Assembly: GCA_021234155.1 (NCBI GenBank)
Contig: JAJEKV010000004.1
Location: 24,531,662-24,595,661 of the forward strand
Source of the DNA: Isoetes taiwanensis
Lineage: Eukaryota > Streptophyta > Lycopodiopsida > Isoetales > Isoetaceae
Reading direction: 5' to 3'
DNA: 64,000 nt
Positions within the stretch are counted from its first letter, which is position 1. Each line of letters begins with the position of its first letter. The translations under genes and the position numbers were made by a program. Positions 1 to 11,689 of the stretch are shown piece by piece. A model generated the notes under the pieces. It had not been told where the DNA came from, ran no database searches, and saw only the letters and a list, made by a program, of their open reading frames with translations.

Positions 1-3000
1 ATTTTCTACTATGGTGAATTTCTCTTGAGTCCCTACAGGTTTGGCTGGTATTTAGATTGACTATCAATGATGGATCATCTTCTTTCATCAAAGATCTTAA
101 CTGTGTGGGTCGAATTCCTTAAAACTTGATGGTATGTTATGTACACATAAATATCTTTAAGGTACCATTTAGGAGAAATATGTGGGTATGAATCTAACGT
201 TCCATAGTTTTCCTATAACTAGCTCGGAGCACTTGGAATCTTTGAAAAGCTTGATGAAGGCTAGAGCAAAAGGTTATTGAGGATAAAGAGGATAGCTATG
301 GTAAGGCATTGGTTTTTCTTTTGTCACAGAACCAGATACGATTGCACAAGTTTATTTCCCCATCCCTCTATCTAAGGCATTGCTAAGTTTATTGTGTGGT
401 ATCATATGAGAATTGGAGAATTTCAACTACGAAATAAGAATGGCGACTAATAGTTTCTGGAATGATAAGGAGGACTTGAAGTCATGTCTCAATCACAGCT
501 TAATGATAAAATAAGTTTATGGAATCCCAGCTTAAATAGACGCTGGTGGCATAATTTGCGGGCGGTCTGCGCGGTTAAAACCACTTATGAGGCGGGCTTT
601 GGAAGATTCATACAGCAGTTGATTGCACCCTATGTATCTCTATTCTTCCAAGAGTTAATTGGGCCTTAGTGACATTGTGATAGTCATTAAGAACGTTTAC
701 ATATATACTTCTTACACTTATCCCTTCTATTCCTCAGTAGGTCAAAAAATTCCACATTGCCTTACTCAGCGTCATGCAACAAAATTTCATTAATGATAGT
801 TTTACATGCAACTAAGTGTCATTTTGCATATTCGAGGGAAAAATTTGGTTTCCTTGACCTTGAAAGTGCAAGACATCATGAGGCTAAAATTGTCCTTCCG
901 GCAACGACTAGGGTTTGGCAGAACTTTATGAGGATTGTTCTCAAAGAATATAGGTATTACAGGGAGGTTACGGGATGACTACGAGCGCATGCGGCACTAG
1001 TTGGCCACAGTGTGATTGATTCACAGTGAATTCTGATGAGGTATCAAGGCCTTGTAACTACCAATATTTTGGACATTTAAGTGTAACAGTCACTGTGGCA
1101 GAGTAACATGTCTTCCCCAGAATGTTATCTCTTTTGGGTGTTAGAAATAAGATTATGCGAATTTCTATAAGCCCTTAAGTCTCATACGGATGTCTTACGG
1201 AAATCACTTCCTCACTTATCCGGGACTATTACATCAAGAAGAATATAGAAAATTTGAAGGAAGACGTCCTGTTGACAATAAAAACCTTATATACCGTACT
1301 TAGTAGCTCATGCGACATTACCTTGGACTTTTCGAAGGAAAATAGAATAATGTTGAAGCTTACTAAATCCAAGTCCAAACTGCCGGTTTGACCAAAAATG
1401 AATGCCACATTGTTACTTTAAAAGATTTACTCTGCCCCATTTAGACCCTGATGGAATTCAAACCATCTTTCTTTGGGTGATGCGATCCGGAGTGCAAGAT
1501 GGTTGTCTCTCAATATGGAATATTAATGTTGAGGCTGCTTGCTTCCACGAGTTACCCGCTTAGTTTGACTAATATATGTTTTGAGATTGTTTGAAGATGC
1601 CTAAGCATAGATTGACATGTTATATTACAGGCAGGATAAAGTATGCGCTTCGGCTTAGTATCACGAGTAGTCAATATTGGTTGCATTTAAGCTGGAACTT
1701 TCTAGAGCAAATCTTTGATCATTTCTTTGAAGACCCGCAGTTGCGAGCATTTTTGGAAAGGAATATTCAAATGCTCCAAATGATGATGATACAATCATGA
1801 GATGCGACATTATTGGGTTAAAATCAAGCAAGACAAAATCGGACTAAGACGGATCTCTACTTACTTGAAGCAGTAAGAAACTTTAAAACACATCTGCTTG
1901 GTATTTATATTACTCCTTAGTTAATGTGTACTATAGTGTTTTACGATCTTATCAAAATTTGTCTTATCTTATTCAAAACTTCGAGAAAATACCCAAACTA
2001 GGCTAAGTCCACAGTAGATTGTAGTAATGTCGATTCTTTGGCCAAGTGCGAGTTCACCATTACCCCAAATAACACATTTTGAGCTTACACAGAGCAGTGG
2101 TTGGTTTTGTTTCTTAGCGTGCATTTGGTGTGGTATATAATATTCTGTTTGTGCTCCGATTATGGTGAGCGAGAGGAAAACAGGCTCAATGTGAGTGGAT
2201 TGATTGGCTGGATCTTAGCACCTAGCGGACCACTCACGGGGAAATTGCGCCAATACCTTTGCTCTGTTGATATTTGTTGCCATCATCTTTTATGGGTAGT
2301 GAGCCATTGGTTTGGCGAGGATTCTTGGTGATATCTTCATGGGTGTGTATCACACTTGTGTTTGATTTTGGAAACAAAGCGTGTTGGTTTTGTCTTCAGA
2401 TCGCTGACAATGTAAATACAAGACACATTTTGTTTTCATATGGCACTATGGGGTACCTGTTGATTAGCCTTGAATAAGCGGGGCTGCCCACCAGTGACTC
2501 GACCTGCTAGTTTGCACACTTTTTTAAGATGCACCTAGAATGGGGAAAATGGAGGGTGAACTTCTAAGCTTTTGAAATGTAACATTTTCCTCCCTTTTGC
2601 ATTTGGGGTAATTACTATTATGTTCATTCGTGTTTTGAGTATAATAATAGTTACACAATGAAGTTAAGGAGTTTCAAATTACTGTTTGTTTGTTATTAAA
2701 AATTGCATTATTTCATTGTTTTTATCATTTTACTCGATCTGGAATTAAGCCTAAAGCTTCATGATTGTAGTTCTTGATCTTGAAATGCGATGGCCCATGG
2801 CATAACATTTCCAAACAATGATTAAGATATTGTCCTTTGAACAAATCATCCCTCTCGGTTCAAAAACCTCATTGCAAACAACAATCACCCTCAACATTAG
2901 AATTATAGAAGCTTTTTCGTACTATAAAATCGTGAATGAAGATGTTAGAATAAAAACTTTTGAACCTAGGCTGCAATAATACGAAAGTCAAGAGTAATTG

Positions 3001-5400
3001 CGCATGCATCAATGGCTCCTCTAAAGGGCAATCGTTAGCATCTTGTTTGGAGTGACCATTGAACTCAAATAGCGCGGAAGGGCCTAAATATTAGTAGGAT
3101 GTAACTTTTTGCAGTTGGATGTAAAAATGGTAGAGGTAGGATACATGGATGAAAAATGGAATAAAAATAAGGTTGAGGAGTCCCTTTTGGGTGTAAAAGT
3201 ATAGAATCGAGATGGATTTCTTGACGATCATGGACCCGACCTTATACACCAAGGGTTTGGAGAATTGTTCTATATCTGAGAGAAGTTTTCTCGACTTAGT
3301 GCACATGCCATATGCCCCTTATATAGAGGTGAACCCCAGACATTCGGGAGACTCTGGAGGAAGGGCCTTGCGTCTTTTTAGGGGCTTCTTGCAGGGGTGA
3401 GCCCGCCAGAAGAATAAAATAAACTATAAAGGCGAGCTTGAATGGTTTTATTGATGCATGTTTTTGTTTGTATTGTGACACTAATAGAAATAATTGTGTT
3501 ACTTGTTTTTTTTGTTGATGGGACTTTCAAATAAGGATGGCGCATGGAGGGCTTGTAAATCTTGAGCATGCTCAAGCAAGGTAGCACTCCGAAAAGGTGT
3601 TTGAGAGTTATGCTGGGGTTTGATTCGTCCCTTCTGTACCCATTCACATCCATGCATGTTGTCGGTATATTGTTTGCCCATTTCCGATTTGCCCATATGC
3701 CATAAACACAAACATTATGTGCTTGGGTGCCCAATCAATTACTGGCCCCAGCTACTTGCCCAAAAGCTTTATGCTGCAATATAGCTATGACACTTTTTTC
3801 TTCTGCTAATGTTCTCAATTCTTTTAAGAAAAATTTAGAGCTGATTTTAGATGATTACACTTGAATCTTAGGATCCATATAAATGATCAAATTTGAAAAG
3901 CTTTTCTTAAAATTTGTGTTACTTCATTTTTTGTTGTGGGTTTCGGGAAGACATGGGTTGGGTTTTAGATAGCTCTTGAGTGGGTATAGGATTAGTTGAT
4001 TTCAAGATGGGGAGCAAGTTGTTTGATGTCGAGGTGGAATCATCTTGGAGAAGGAGTTACAATTTGGTAGGTTCTAGGGGTGCTTGGCAGAGGTTCACGA
4101 TTTGTCTGAAGTAGGTACGCATGTCGAGATATACAACATTGGCCTTGCGACCTAGTTTTCTTAGCATTTTTACTCATTTTAGCGAAACATGGCCATTTTA
4201 AATCTAAGCGTATTGCCACATTTAGCAGACGTGCTTTGTGTGTGCAGCGGCTCAGTGACTTGTCGTCAGTGTAGAGATTTGAGAGGAATTAGATTATCGG
4301 GAATGGGTGGTTCCACGTGTTGCAGGAGGGTAAGATGGCCCTTTCTTGCATGCTAGATCTGTAGACTTACTTTTCTGAAATTTGATGCAATCGTATGCTT
4401 GCCCGAATGGCGGAATCCCGAGACCCGATCCATTTCCACATTATTTCCTAGGATATTCCTTAATACTTTCGAGCTTTTTTAGCTCAATCAAGCATATTTC
4501 ACTACGATTTACGTTTGATTTGTAATTCTCCTTTCTCATTATACAAATACTATTATTAATGCCCAAGGCTACACGCAACAGGTGAATTCCTTTGTTCGAC
4601 CAAAATTAAGAAGGGAAGATTAAGTTGCCTATCGGCGAGAATACTGCTTGATGAAAATGGCTAACCTACCTTTCCCATACATGTAGTTCGCATTTAGGAA
4701 AACCAAAAATAGCAATTCCCCATAACCATCGATTTCCATGCCATTTACAAACCCGACTCTTTTTGATCCTTATGGGCCACATTATGCCATCTGCGTGCAT
4801 GGGGTTACCAAGCTGAAAAACCCTTAGCCTTGTGTCTTTGCAATAATTGCAACCCCAAGTATTTATATATGCATTTTCTAGCATAGTGTGAGCACCTCCA
4901 TTGTATTTATATTCTTATGCAGTAAACTAAACATCTACTTTGATGTTTTTTATGTCTATGCTCATAACATATTGAGTGTGTTGAGCCTTTCTCTCTTTTA
5001 TCAGTCTGACTTGTATAAATTAGCAATAATGCTTTCAATGCATTTCTTGTTAAACACTCTAATGGAAGGATGTTGAGGGCAAATTTATTGTAGTTAAAAA
5101 CGTATTGCTACCTAGCGCATATTTCCTCCATGCTAGATTTCAAGGCAAAAGCCTTCCATCAGAATTAAATCTACCAATCATTATGGGCTCCCTGTTTGAT
5201 TTTTTATAAGAGCGTGTTTTACTTCCATATACACTCAAAATATTACAAAAGTACTTCCAAAAGTAAGAAATGTCACTGAAGCATCAATCACTTTTTAGAT
5301 GATCACTCCATATTTGGAATTTTAATACGATCCAGGCCAATGGAGATCTGAAAGCAATTATACAACTTCTTACGAATTTCTTGAAGCATCACCTGATTAG
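1..5400. other. gene-poor stretch, nothing recognised
   Basis: The open frames here are short (60-120 codons), overlap on both strands and match no family I recognise. There is no convincing run of exon-like coding sequence, no tandem repeat and no structured terminus. The frame at 757-978 reads through a plausible peptide but has no motif. I treat the whole stretch as intergenic or old decayed transposon DNA. Confidence 0.5.
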
Positions 5401-5434
5401 ACCTTTCTTCGCCTTCGCTTCTATACGCTCCAGA

Positions 5435-6023
5435 TTAGCCAAGACTTTGCCATGTGAAATGCAATCCTTTTAGAAGCGATCCAGCGATTTGGATAAATAC
5501 CCAAAAGAAAGTGCAGACTATCCAAGGTACTCCAAAAAGAGAATGCAGCCAGGACCTAAGACTACTCAGCTCTGCACACAAATATAAACAGTGCTCCAAT
5601 GTTTCAATGCACCGCTCACACATTGGGCAAAGTGGGCTTACTCCCGGCTTAAAGCGATGAACCATCTGATTAACTCTCAAAGAGCGATGAATCACCTGCC
5701 AAAGTAGAACATTTACCTTTGGAGGATTATATTTAGACCAAACAAGGTTCTAGATGGATTGCCATTGAGAAGGCAAAGTCTGTAAGTGCCATTTTCGAGA
5801 AGGTGATAAAATACTTGAGGAGGTAAGCAATCTGTAGCATGAACTTACTAGCTTCTTCTCCTTTAATACCTTGAACAAAGTTCCAGCATCTCTTGTTACC
5901 CACCTTCTTAATTAGAGGAAGAGCACTTGCTACATAAGCCCATATAGTGATATCTTTATCCAACAACCCATATGTCTTCTGAAACCATTGCCAAGGAGCA
6001 ATGTCAATACCAATATGTAGCAT
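5435..6023 (-). pseudogene. LINE ORF2 C-terminal relic (zf-RVT region)
   Basis: On the minus strand, two neighbouring frames together resemble the C-terminal end of plant L1-type LINE ORF2 proteins, downstream of the reverse transcriptase. The frame at 5435-5695 contains the zinc-binding zf-RVT signature: C-P-M-C-E-R-C followed by the E-T-L-E-H-C-L-Y-L-C motif, with the usual bulky W/F residues after it. The frame at 5733-6023 supplies the upstream region. A stop and frame change separate them and no reverse transcriptase core is present, so this is a dead fragment. The family assignment rests on the CPxC...ETLEHCLxxC pattern; the sub-lineage cannot be told. Confidence 0.7.
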
Positions 6024-6196
6024 AATAACAGGGGGTTACTTTTGTATTTTTGTACATTTTTTCCTATGGTTTTGCTAAGATTTGATCGCCGTATTTTGAA
6101 GACGTACTAATGCGTACTTCTAGAGTGCGCATACGCTCACATTAATCTTTATGACATTTTTTAATGGTTACACCTATGATTTTTGAGGATATCTCC

Positions 6197-6276
6197 AATC
6201 GAAGCATGCAAGGCTCGATGAAGGATACTTTAGGGTTAATCGAAGAAGGATACTTTAGGGTAGCGTTAATCGAAGA
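6197..6276. repeat. imperfect tandem duplication (~30 bp unit)
   Basis: The phrase GAAGGATACTTTAGGGT, followed by a TTAATCGAAGA-like segment, occurs twice in direct succession. It is a local duplication with no coding role that I can see. Confidence 0.7.
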
Positions 6277-6855
6277 GTAGTAAAGGAATGAAAAATGCAG
6301 TGTACACTTGAGCGAGTTCTTTGGCATTCGGCCTCCTTTTTGCCTTTGCATCTATCGCGAGAGGCGTCAAATCCGACGAACACATCTATGCGGCGGCGTC
6401 AAGTCGACCAAACACATTCAAGCTCTCATGTTACAAAGTGGATTTGCTATTCTAGAACCATCGATGCCGGTCTTTGCTCAAAATGATTGCTTGAAGCGGT
6501 CGGCGTGAAAACAGAATCCTGCACCAACATGGGCTGCTATTAGTTGTGTCAAGTTTGTGCCAAAGGAGACAGTCCCTGAGCTTTGAGGTGTGCACATCGA
6601 CAGGTACATCTTTGTTGCTATTTGAAGGCATGCTCAACTTCTGATTTTGCCTTTTATGCAAGGATAAATCGTGAGCAAGTTATGTAAGTGGCTTAAAGTT
6701 TAATTTGTAGGCAGAAGCTATCGGTCGGAGAGCTTACATCCCTTGCTAAAGCCCGGTGGGTGAGTATAGCTTCTTATTTCTAGTATTATTCATTTAGTTT
6801 CTAAGTTTATCCAAAGTGATGGATATAACGGATCACATCGTCTTTTATATTGTAG

Positions 6856-7340
6856 GAAGTATGGGAGGAAAACTTGAGTGCAGCAGTAAGCCTTCAAGTT
6901 CTTGAAATTGCCGAGAAGTTCACACATGTGGCTGCAGTTATGCACTGCCACAGACTATGTGAAGCTTGATTGTGTTACTGCAATATTCACAGGTTTTCTG
7001 AGTCGCAGTCAGCCATTGACCTCTGGAATGCATTTGTTCCAGTCTTTAATAACCTCTTCAGCCGTCATGGAGCCACATTGATGGGTAGGGAGAATGATCG
7101 CTTCTTGAAGCAAATAGCTTTCCATCTTTTGCAGCTTGCAGTTTTTCGCAATGAATCTATCCGCAGAAAGGCAGTTGTCAGCCCAGATTCTTGTCCGAGT
7201 AAGCATTTCTGTCTTCCAAAGTACAGGTTTTCATAGGATAATGACTAAATATTCATGTTTTTTTTCATGCAGTGTTCTTTCTATCACTTCCACGGCACAG
7301 CAAGATTATGCGTTATGCAACAATCTCCAGTACTATGCTT
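6856..7340 (+). pseudogene. SPK1-like: SPIKE1/DOCK-family GEF fragment (two exons, frameshifted)
   Basis: SPIKE1 is the plant DOCK-type exchange factor for ROP GTPases, acting in actin control and cell shape. The first exon starts after a TTGTAG acceptor at 6856 and reads W-E-E-N-L-S-A-A-V-S-L-Q-V-L-E-I. It then continues in shifted frames through a D-Y-V-K-L-D-C-V-T segment and a run containing SRHGATLMGRENDRFLKQI and HLLQLAVFRNESIRRKAVV. These match the conserved middle of SPIKE1 upstream of its C-terminal DHR2 (catalytic) domain. A one-base shift near 7180 precedes Q-I-L-V-R and a GTAAGC donor at 7199. The next exon starts after CATGCAG at 7273 and encodes FYHFHGTARLCVM, then breaks up. 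At least three frame changes and the absence of the DHR2 domain make this a pseudogene or gene fragment. The family call is firm; the loss of function is inferred. Confidence 0.85.
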
Positions 7341-7348
7341 CCTCTGGA

Positions 7349-7610
7349 GAAAGCTCTCTTCTGAATCTTGAGCAACAGATGATAGTAGTTAAAAATGCAT
7401 TACGATTGCGTACAAGAATTTCTGTACTGTTCAAGACTGCATTATCTGATGTCCAAAAACTTGATGCATTACAACAATTAGCAAAAGCAGTAGATGCTGC
7501 CACAAAAACTAAACTCATAGGTTGCACAATTGTTATTGGTAGCTGTTATGGTATGGATACACTGGGTAATTTATGTCTTGATTATGGCAAATCATCTTTG
7601 AGCAATGGAT
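7349..7610 (+). pseudogene. coding-like segment, family not recognised
   Basis: Directly after the SPIKE1-like exon, an open frame encodes a basic, helix-prone peptide containing L-R-L-R-T-R-I-S-V-L-F-K-T-A and D-A-L-Q-Q-L-A-K-A-V-D-A-A. It is in a different frame from the preceding exon. It could belong to the same gene as the block at 7778-8290 rather than to SPIKE1. I cannot name a family. Confidence 0.4.
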
Positions 7611-7687
7611 AGATTATCTTAATGAGGTGAACGTGAATGCAGTAGAGTCGCGGAGGTCTGCAGCAAAACTGACACACTTGAAGGAAT

Positions 7688-7726
7688 TTCAGCTGGCTCA
7701 TTTAATTTCAGCTGGCTCATTTAATG
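7688..7726 (+). repeat. 20-bp tandem duplication
   Basis: TTTCAGCTGGCTCATTTAA occurs twice back to back, inside otherwise coding-like sequence, and shifts the reading frame there. Confidence 0.85.
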
Positions 7727-7777
7727 GAGGTTGAAATTATTTTTGCAAATGATTCACTTGGTGTCTGAGATGAATAT

Positions 7778-8296
7778 ATGTCTTTCCTTGACCACCTTCT
7801 GAGAGATGCAGCGAAAGAAGGGGCTGTAGGAGGGGGAAAGTTCTATGAACTTCCTATTCGCATCATAGATGTTGCGTCTAACAATAAAAGTTGCATTGTA
7901 GAAGATGTGTATCCAGAGAAAGAACCATTTTCAATAGATGAAAGCATGGGCTATGCGGCTGTGCCTATCTGGAGTGATATAGCAAGTATATATGAATTCA
8001 TTGAAGAAGCTGGAGAAGCCTTGAAATATAGGAGAAAATTCAAGATGGAAGAGGTGAAAATTGATGATCTAAAATCTCATGTCAGGAAGAAATTTTGCCT
8101 AAGGAACTTGACTTTTGACAAGAATTTAAGGCCTGACGAGCTGTAGTCTGCTTGCATGCGGTTGCTAAGGCATGCTTCTCAGCTGCAAAAGTATACAGAA
8201 GACCTGCCACTTTGCATATCTTACGAGTTGCGTTTGCCTCAAGGCACAAAGGGTGTGGCTAACTTAAACTGGGACTTTAGTATGTCTGACCTATAA
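7778..8296 (+). pseudogene. unrecognised conserved-looking coding block
   Basis: A 122-codon open frame (7778-8146) has a strongly protein-like composition, acidic and basic residues alternating with aromatics: for example PIRIIDVASNNKSCIVEDVY, then PIWSDIASIYEFIEEAGEAL. After one TAG stop at 8144 the same frame continues with CMRLLRHASQLQKYTEDLPL and a C-terminal stretch ending G-V-A-N-L-N-W-D-F at about 8278. The in-frame continuation past the stop suggests an old gene with one premature stop. It follows the SPIKE1-like exons on the same strand, but I do not recognise it as SPIKE1. It may be an SMC-hinge or GHKL-type chromatin protein, but that is a guess. Confidence 0.55.
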
Positions 8297-8299
8297 ATA

Positions 8300-9100
8300 A
8301 GGCATGCAAAAAATCAATGGTACCAGAAATATATTGTATTGGGAGAAGTAATGAAATGCTTTATTACAACCCTTTCTCATTTCCATGGTCAGGCAGCTGT
8401 TCGAATTTTTATCCTTCTGATTCCTAATAATGGTTTTGTTAGTGTACCGCATTTCATATGCCTTTGCTTTTGTATCTTTTGTGTGTAGTGGCTTGCTTGA
8501 GTCCCGTTTCTGCGGGGCATGAGGTTGCCAGGAGGCTATGTAATCAATTTCTTTAAAAAAAGGTATGATAAATATTTTAAATCGATAGCTGTTTAGCCAA
8601 AGAATTTATGTAACAATTCAACCTATCGACTAAATGCTATCCTTTGTGGAGGGAATTCCACAAAAAGTCAGGAGGTTTGGGCTTGCCATGTAAGCTAAAT
8701 TACTTTCAAAAGTGTGCATGTAAGTCTCTACATTTCAGCTATTTAATTAGTTGCGAGGTGGAAAAATGAGATGTTATATTATCATGTTGCTATGTTTGGT
8801 TGTGAAGGAGGTTGCTAGTTGGGAGAGCTTTTCTAAGAACTTGCTACTGAGGACTAGGTTGCATATTTATTATGTTCTTGACAAAATGAAGCATTTGATA
8901 ATAAGAAATTGTAACATGGGTTACCATTTGTCTATTATCTATCATTGTATTATGTCACACTTAATATTAGGGCTTGGATTCTTTAGTGCCCTTCCATCCA
9001 TCATTAGAGTATTAGGTAATGTCTATATCGACACCCCTACACCATCCTTAAGGCCCCGAAGGGGCAAAATTTTTTTTAACACAAACCATTAACACAAAAC
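8300..9100. other. no gene recognised
   Basis: AT-rich sequence. The 113-codon open frame at 8751-9092 has no family signature and ends in a low-complexity CCCGAAGGGG / T-run segment next to the foldback repeat. I see no other feature. Confidence 0.5.
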
Positions 9101-9110
9101 TACTATTAAC

Positions 9111-9510
9111 ATTATTAACACAAACCATTGCATTTGACACATTTAAATTAAAATCCCCTTAAACCCCCTTTGGTTTGGGTGCATATTCACCGCGGGGGTT
9201 CACGTAGGGCAGCCGAGAGCCCCAAAAATTTACAATACATGTACAAAATTAACACCATTATGTACATTCTCTCAAACCTTATAGTATTTTACAAACCTTA
9301 ATATACAGTATACAAAAATTTGTACATGCATACCCCACAAACGAGGATCGCTATGTACGGTCCAGATCTTGGAATAAAGGGCAAATATGCCCATCCGACA
9401 GCTCTCGTTGCCCGGAGTAACCCCCCGTGTGAATATGCACCCAAACCAAAGGGGGTTTAAGGGGGATTTTAATTTAAATGTGTCAAATGCAATGGTTTGT
9501 GTTAATAATT
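9111..9510. mobile_element. foldback element (about 110-bp inverted arms)
   Basis: The left arm (about 9111-9220) and right arm (about 9397-9510) are near-perfect reverse complements. Both contain CACAAACCATTGCATTTGAC, the TTTAAATTAAAATCCCC segment and TTTGGTTTGGGTGCATATTC in opposite orientation. Similarity continues weakly through the GGGCAGCCGAGAGCCC / GACAGCTCTCGTTGCCC inner ends. The loop is about 175 bp and AT-rich, with several TGTACA motifs. The right arm abuts a LINE relic. This fits a foldback/MITE insertion or an inverted duplication; no target-site duplication could be fixed. Confidence 0.8.
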
Positions 9511-10195
9511 CAATAGAAATAATACCTGCTCTCCTCCACCTCGCTTGGGAATGCACATGCATAAATTCTACAACTGGGTGTAGTTGTCCATGAGTATACA
9601 AAGGCAACCACGAAGGGGGCGATGCACGGAGACAAGCTTCCCAATCAAATGTAATCACTGTTGGGACTACCTTCCGGGCTGAAGCAAGCCTTTTCGATCT
9701 TGGAGAGGCATGTGAATAAGCTTTCAATGGATATAACAATGCCCAAGGGAGCTCAATTCTCACACCTCGCTTATGAAAAACCATACACTTCTTTACTGAT
9801 TGTTTAAGTAACTTCATACCTGGTGATGCACAATCATCTTTCAACAAACCGAACAATAGCTTAGAAGCTAAGACCTTACCACAAGTAAAGAAAGATCCAA
9901 TATACCGAGTCCTCCTTGTTGTTTAAACAACATACATTTCTTCCACGCCACCTTCATAGTGCCTTCTTGATCGGTACACCATACAAAATCTCTTACAATC
10001 TTTTTTATCTCTGCAAACTTAGAAGCTGGAGCCAATAGAACCGAAACCAAATAAATATGTGTATTGTTCAATACTGACTTAGCTACTTGAATTCTACACG
10101 CCAAGGATAACTTGAACCTCTCCACTAAAGCGGTTTGCCTTTGTAAATTTAAGATAATTTCATCCCATGCTTCATTCATGTCAATATCTAGACCA
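9511..10195 (-). pseudogene. LINE ORF2 relic (post-RT region)
   Basis: The minus-strand frame at 9868-10179 matches the region just after the reverse transcriptase of plant LINEs. It has R-I-Q-V-A-K-S-V-L-N, then H-I-Y-L-V-S-V-L-L-A-P, then the F-V-W-C segment followed by V-A-W-K-K-C and G-G-L-G-I-L-D-L. This corresponds to the familiar S-V-L-...-Y-...-P...FIW...GGLG...D series. A second frame (down to about 9511) continues toward the C-terminus after a shift near 9860. The upstream reverse transcriptase core is missing and the fragment is cut by the foldback arm at about 9510. Confidence 0.75.
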
Positions 10196-10199
10196 AAGT

Positions 10200-11180
10200 T
10201 GTCTAATGAAATAGTACAATTGGTCTACAAACAACATCAATCTTATATATCGATTTGTAAACAATGACAAAATTTTCCTCCATCAAATATTTCTTTTACA
10301 TTTGCTAAAAGGCCTATATTATTCTTTTTTCTAAGAGACATTAGTGCAGCCAGTTCCTTGTGTCATGTGATCAATTAAATACGAGGGAATACATTACATT
10401 GATAAAGGAACCCTTTGTGCGGTTGTAGATGCAAGTTGAACTTCGAAATTTCCACTAGAATGTTCAGCGTATTAAGTTGCTTTCTTCTCTTGTATTCTCG
10501 TTTAACTAGCGTTTAACATTCAATGGTCGAACCAAATGCTCTTTGTGCATTTGTTATTGACCATGGAATCGTTCATTTGTTGACATTTCTACTTGAACAA
10601 TCGTAAAGGTTTTGGTATCCGAATTCCACCGCCATCCAAGAGCGGATAGGAAAAGAAAGATTGCATCCATACTTAGCAAAAATCTTGAGGAGCGATGAAG
10701 ACAATCCACAGTGCGGAATGCAACCTTCTAAGAATACATTGAATGGATGGCTTTGAGACGGACAAAAACATAAGTCGATTTGTGGATGAAGGATCTATGA
10801 ATTATTTGCGAATAGGAAGTTTACTCCAACTTTTCATGGATCACTCACTTTCGACCATGAATTCCGATCTGCATGATGCTAAAAGCTCCATGCAATATTA
10901 AAATTGCTTCTCCTACTAGGTCATTCTACCACTTCAAATTGAATCAAGCCTTAAAATTTGAATGGCAAATTTTTGTTTTCCCATTCCATAGAATGCCAAG
11001 TCTCGAGGCAAAATTCCTCTCTCATTGGGATGTGTTTCTATGGGAGAAGGTCCGCGAAGATTTTTGCTCTTATAGTGCAAGTTGGAGTTCTTGAAAGGGT
11101 GCCATGGGATTTGTCATGAAAATATTCACAAAGGCAAGAACTTTGTCGGATCGATTATATTGCCTTCTTTTAGCACCACA
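10200..11180. other. no gene recognised
   Basis: AT-rich sequence with short frames only. I see no coding homology, no terminal repeat and no tandem array. Confidence 0.45.
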
Positions 11181-11189
11181 ACCCCTCCG

Positions 11190-11450
11190 GTTGCTAGATG
11201 GGTGGCACCTCTGAGGTTCCACGACCCACTTTATTATCATATATATGGCGATGGCTTTGGGATAGGTTGCTCCACCTAAAGTCTCTCGTACTATGGTGGC
11301 GGATTATGCACGGTGGTGAGTGTTAATGCCCTGCTTTCGCCTTTGGGGCGTTGAGACTCTTGAGCACTATGTCTTTCATTGTCTTGAGGTCCAACCACGT
11401 GGTCCTGGCTATAAGGTTTGTTTAACGGTACATTGGGCGTGATTGCATCC
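11190..11450 (+). pseudogene. LINE ORF2 C-terminal relic (zf-RVT)
   Basis: On the plus strand a broken frame gives I-W-R-W-L-W-D and L-W-W-R-I-M-H-G (about 11240-11320), then W-G-V-E-T-L-E-H-Y-V-F-H-C-L-E (about 11340-11390). This is the zf-RVT order of plant LINEs: a W..LW segment, a W.R..H segment, then the C..GVETLEH.F.HC zinc motif. The first cysteine pair is eroded and the frame changes once. It is a degenerate tail. Confidence 0.6.
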
Positions 11451-11689
11451 TCTTGGTGTCCTATCCCAGCGCATGGCCCCAACTAAGCGAGGGCATTCCA
11501 TCTTGTTTTACGGTTGGCTCATGTGGTCGATATATGTGATGCTTCCCACTAAATATACGACGCCCCATCGTACATCTCGCGAGAAATTCCCCATCCAGCA
11601 CACCTGCCGCATGGGCCCTCCGTCTATCCCGTACCTGGGATGGCCATGGTGCAGGAATGGGATATGAAGGTGTCTTGTGCACCTTTCCC

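Noticed and set aside
3378-3734. 118-aa minus-strand frame
   Set aside because: No recognised motif, overlaps other frames, and ends in low-complexity sequence.
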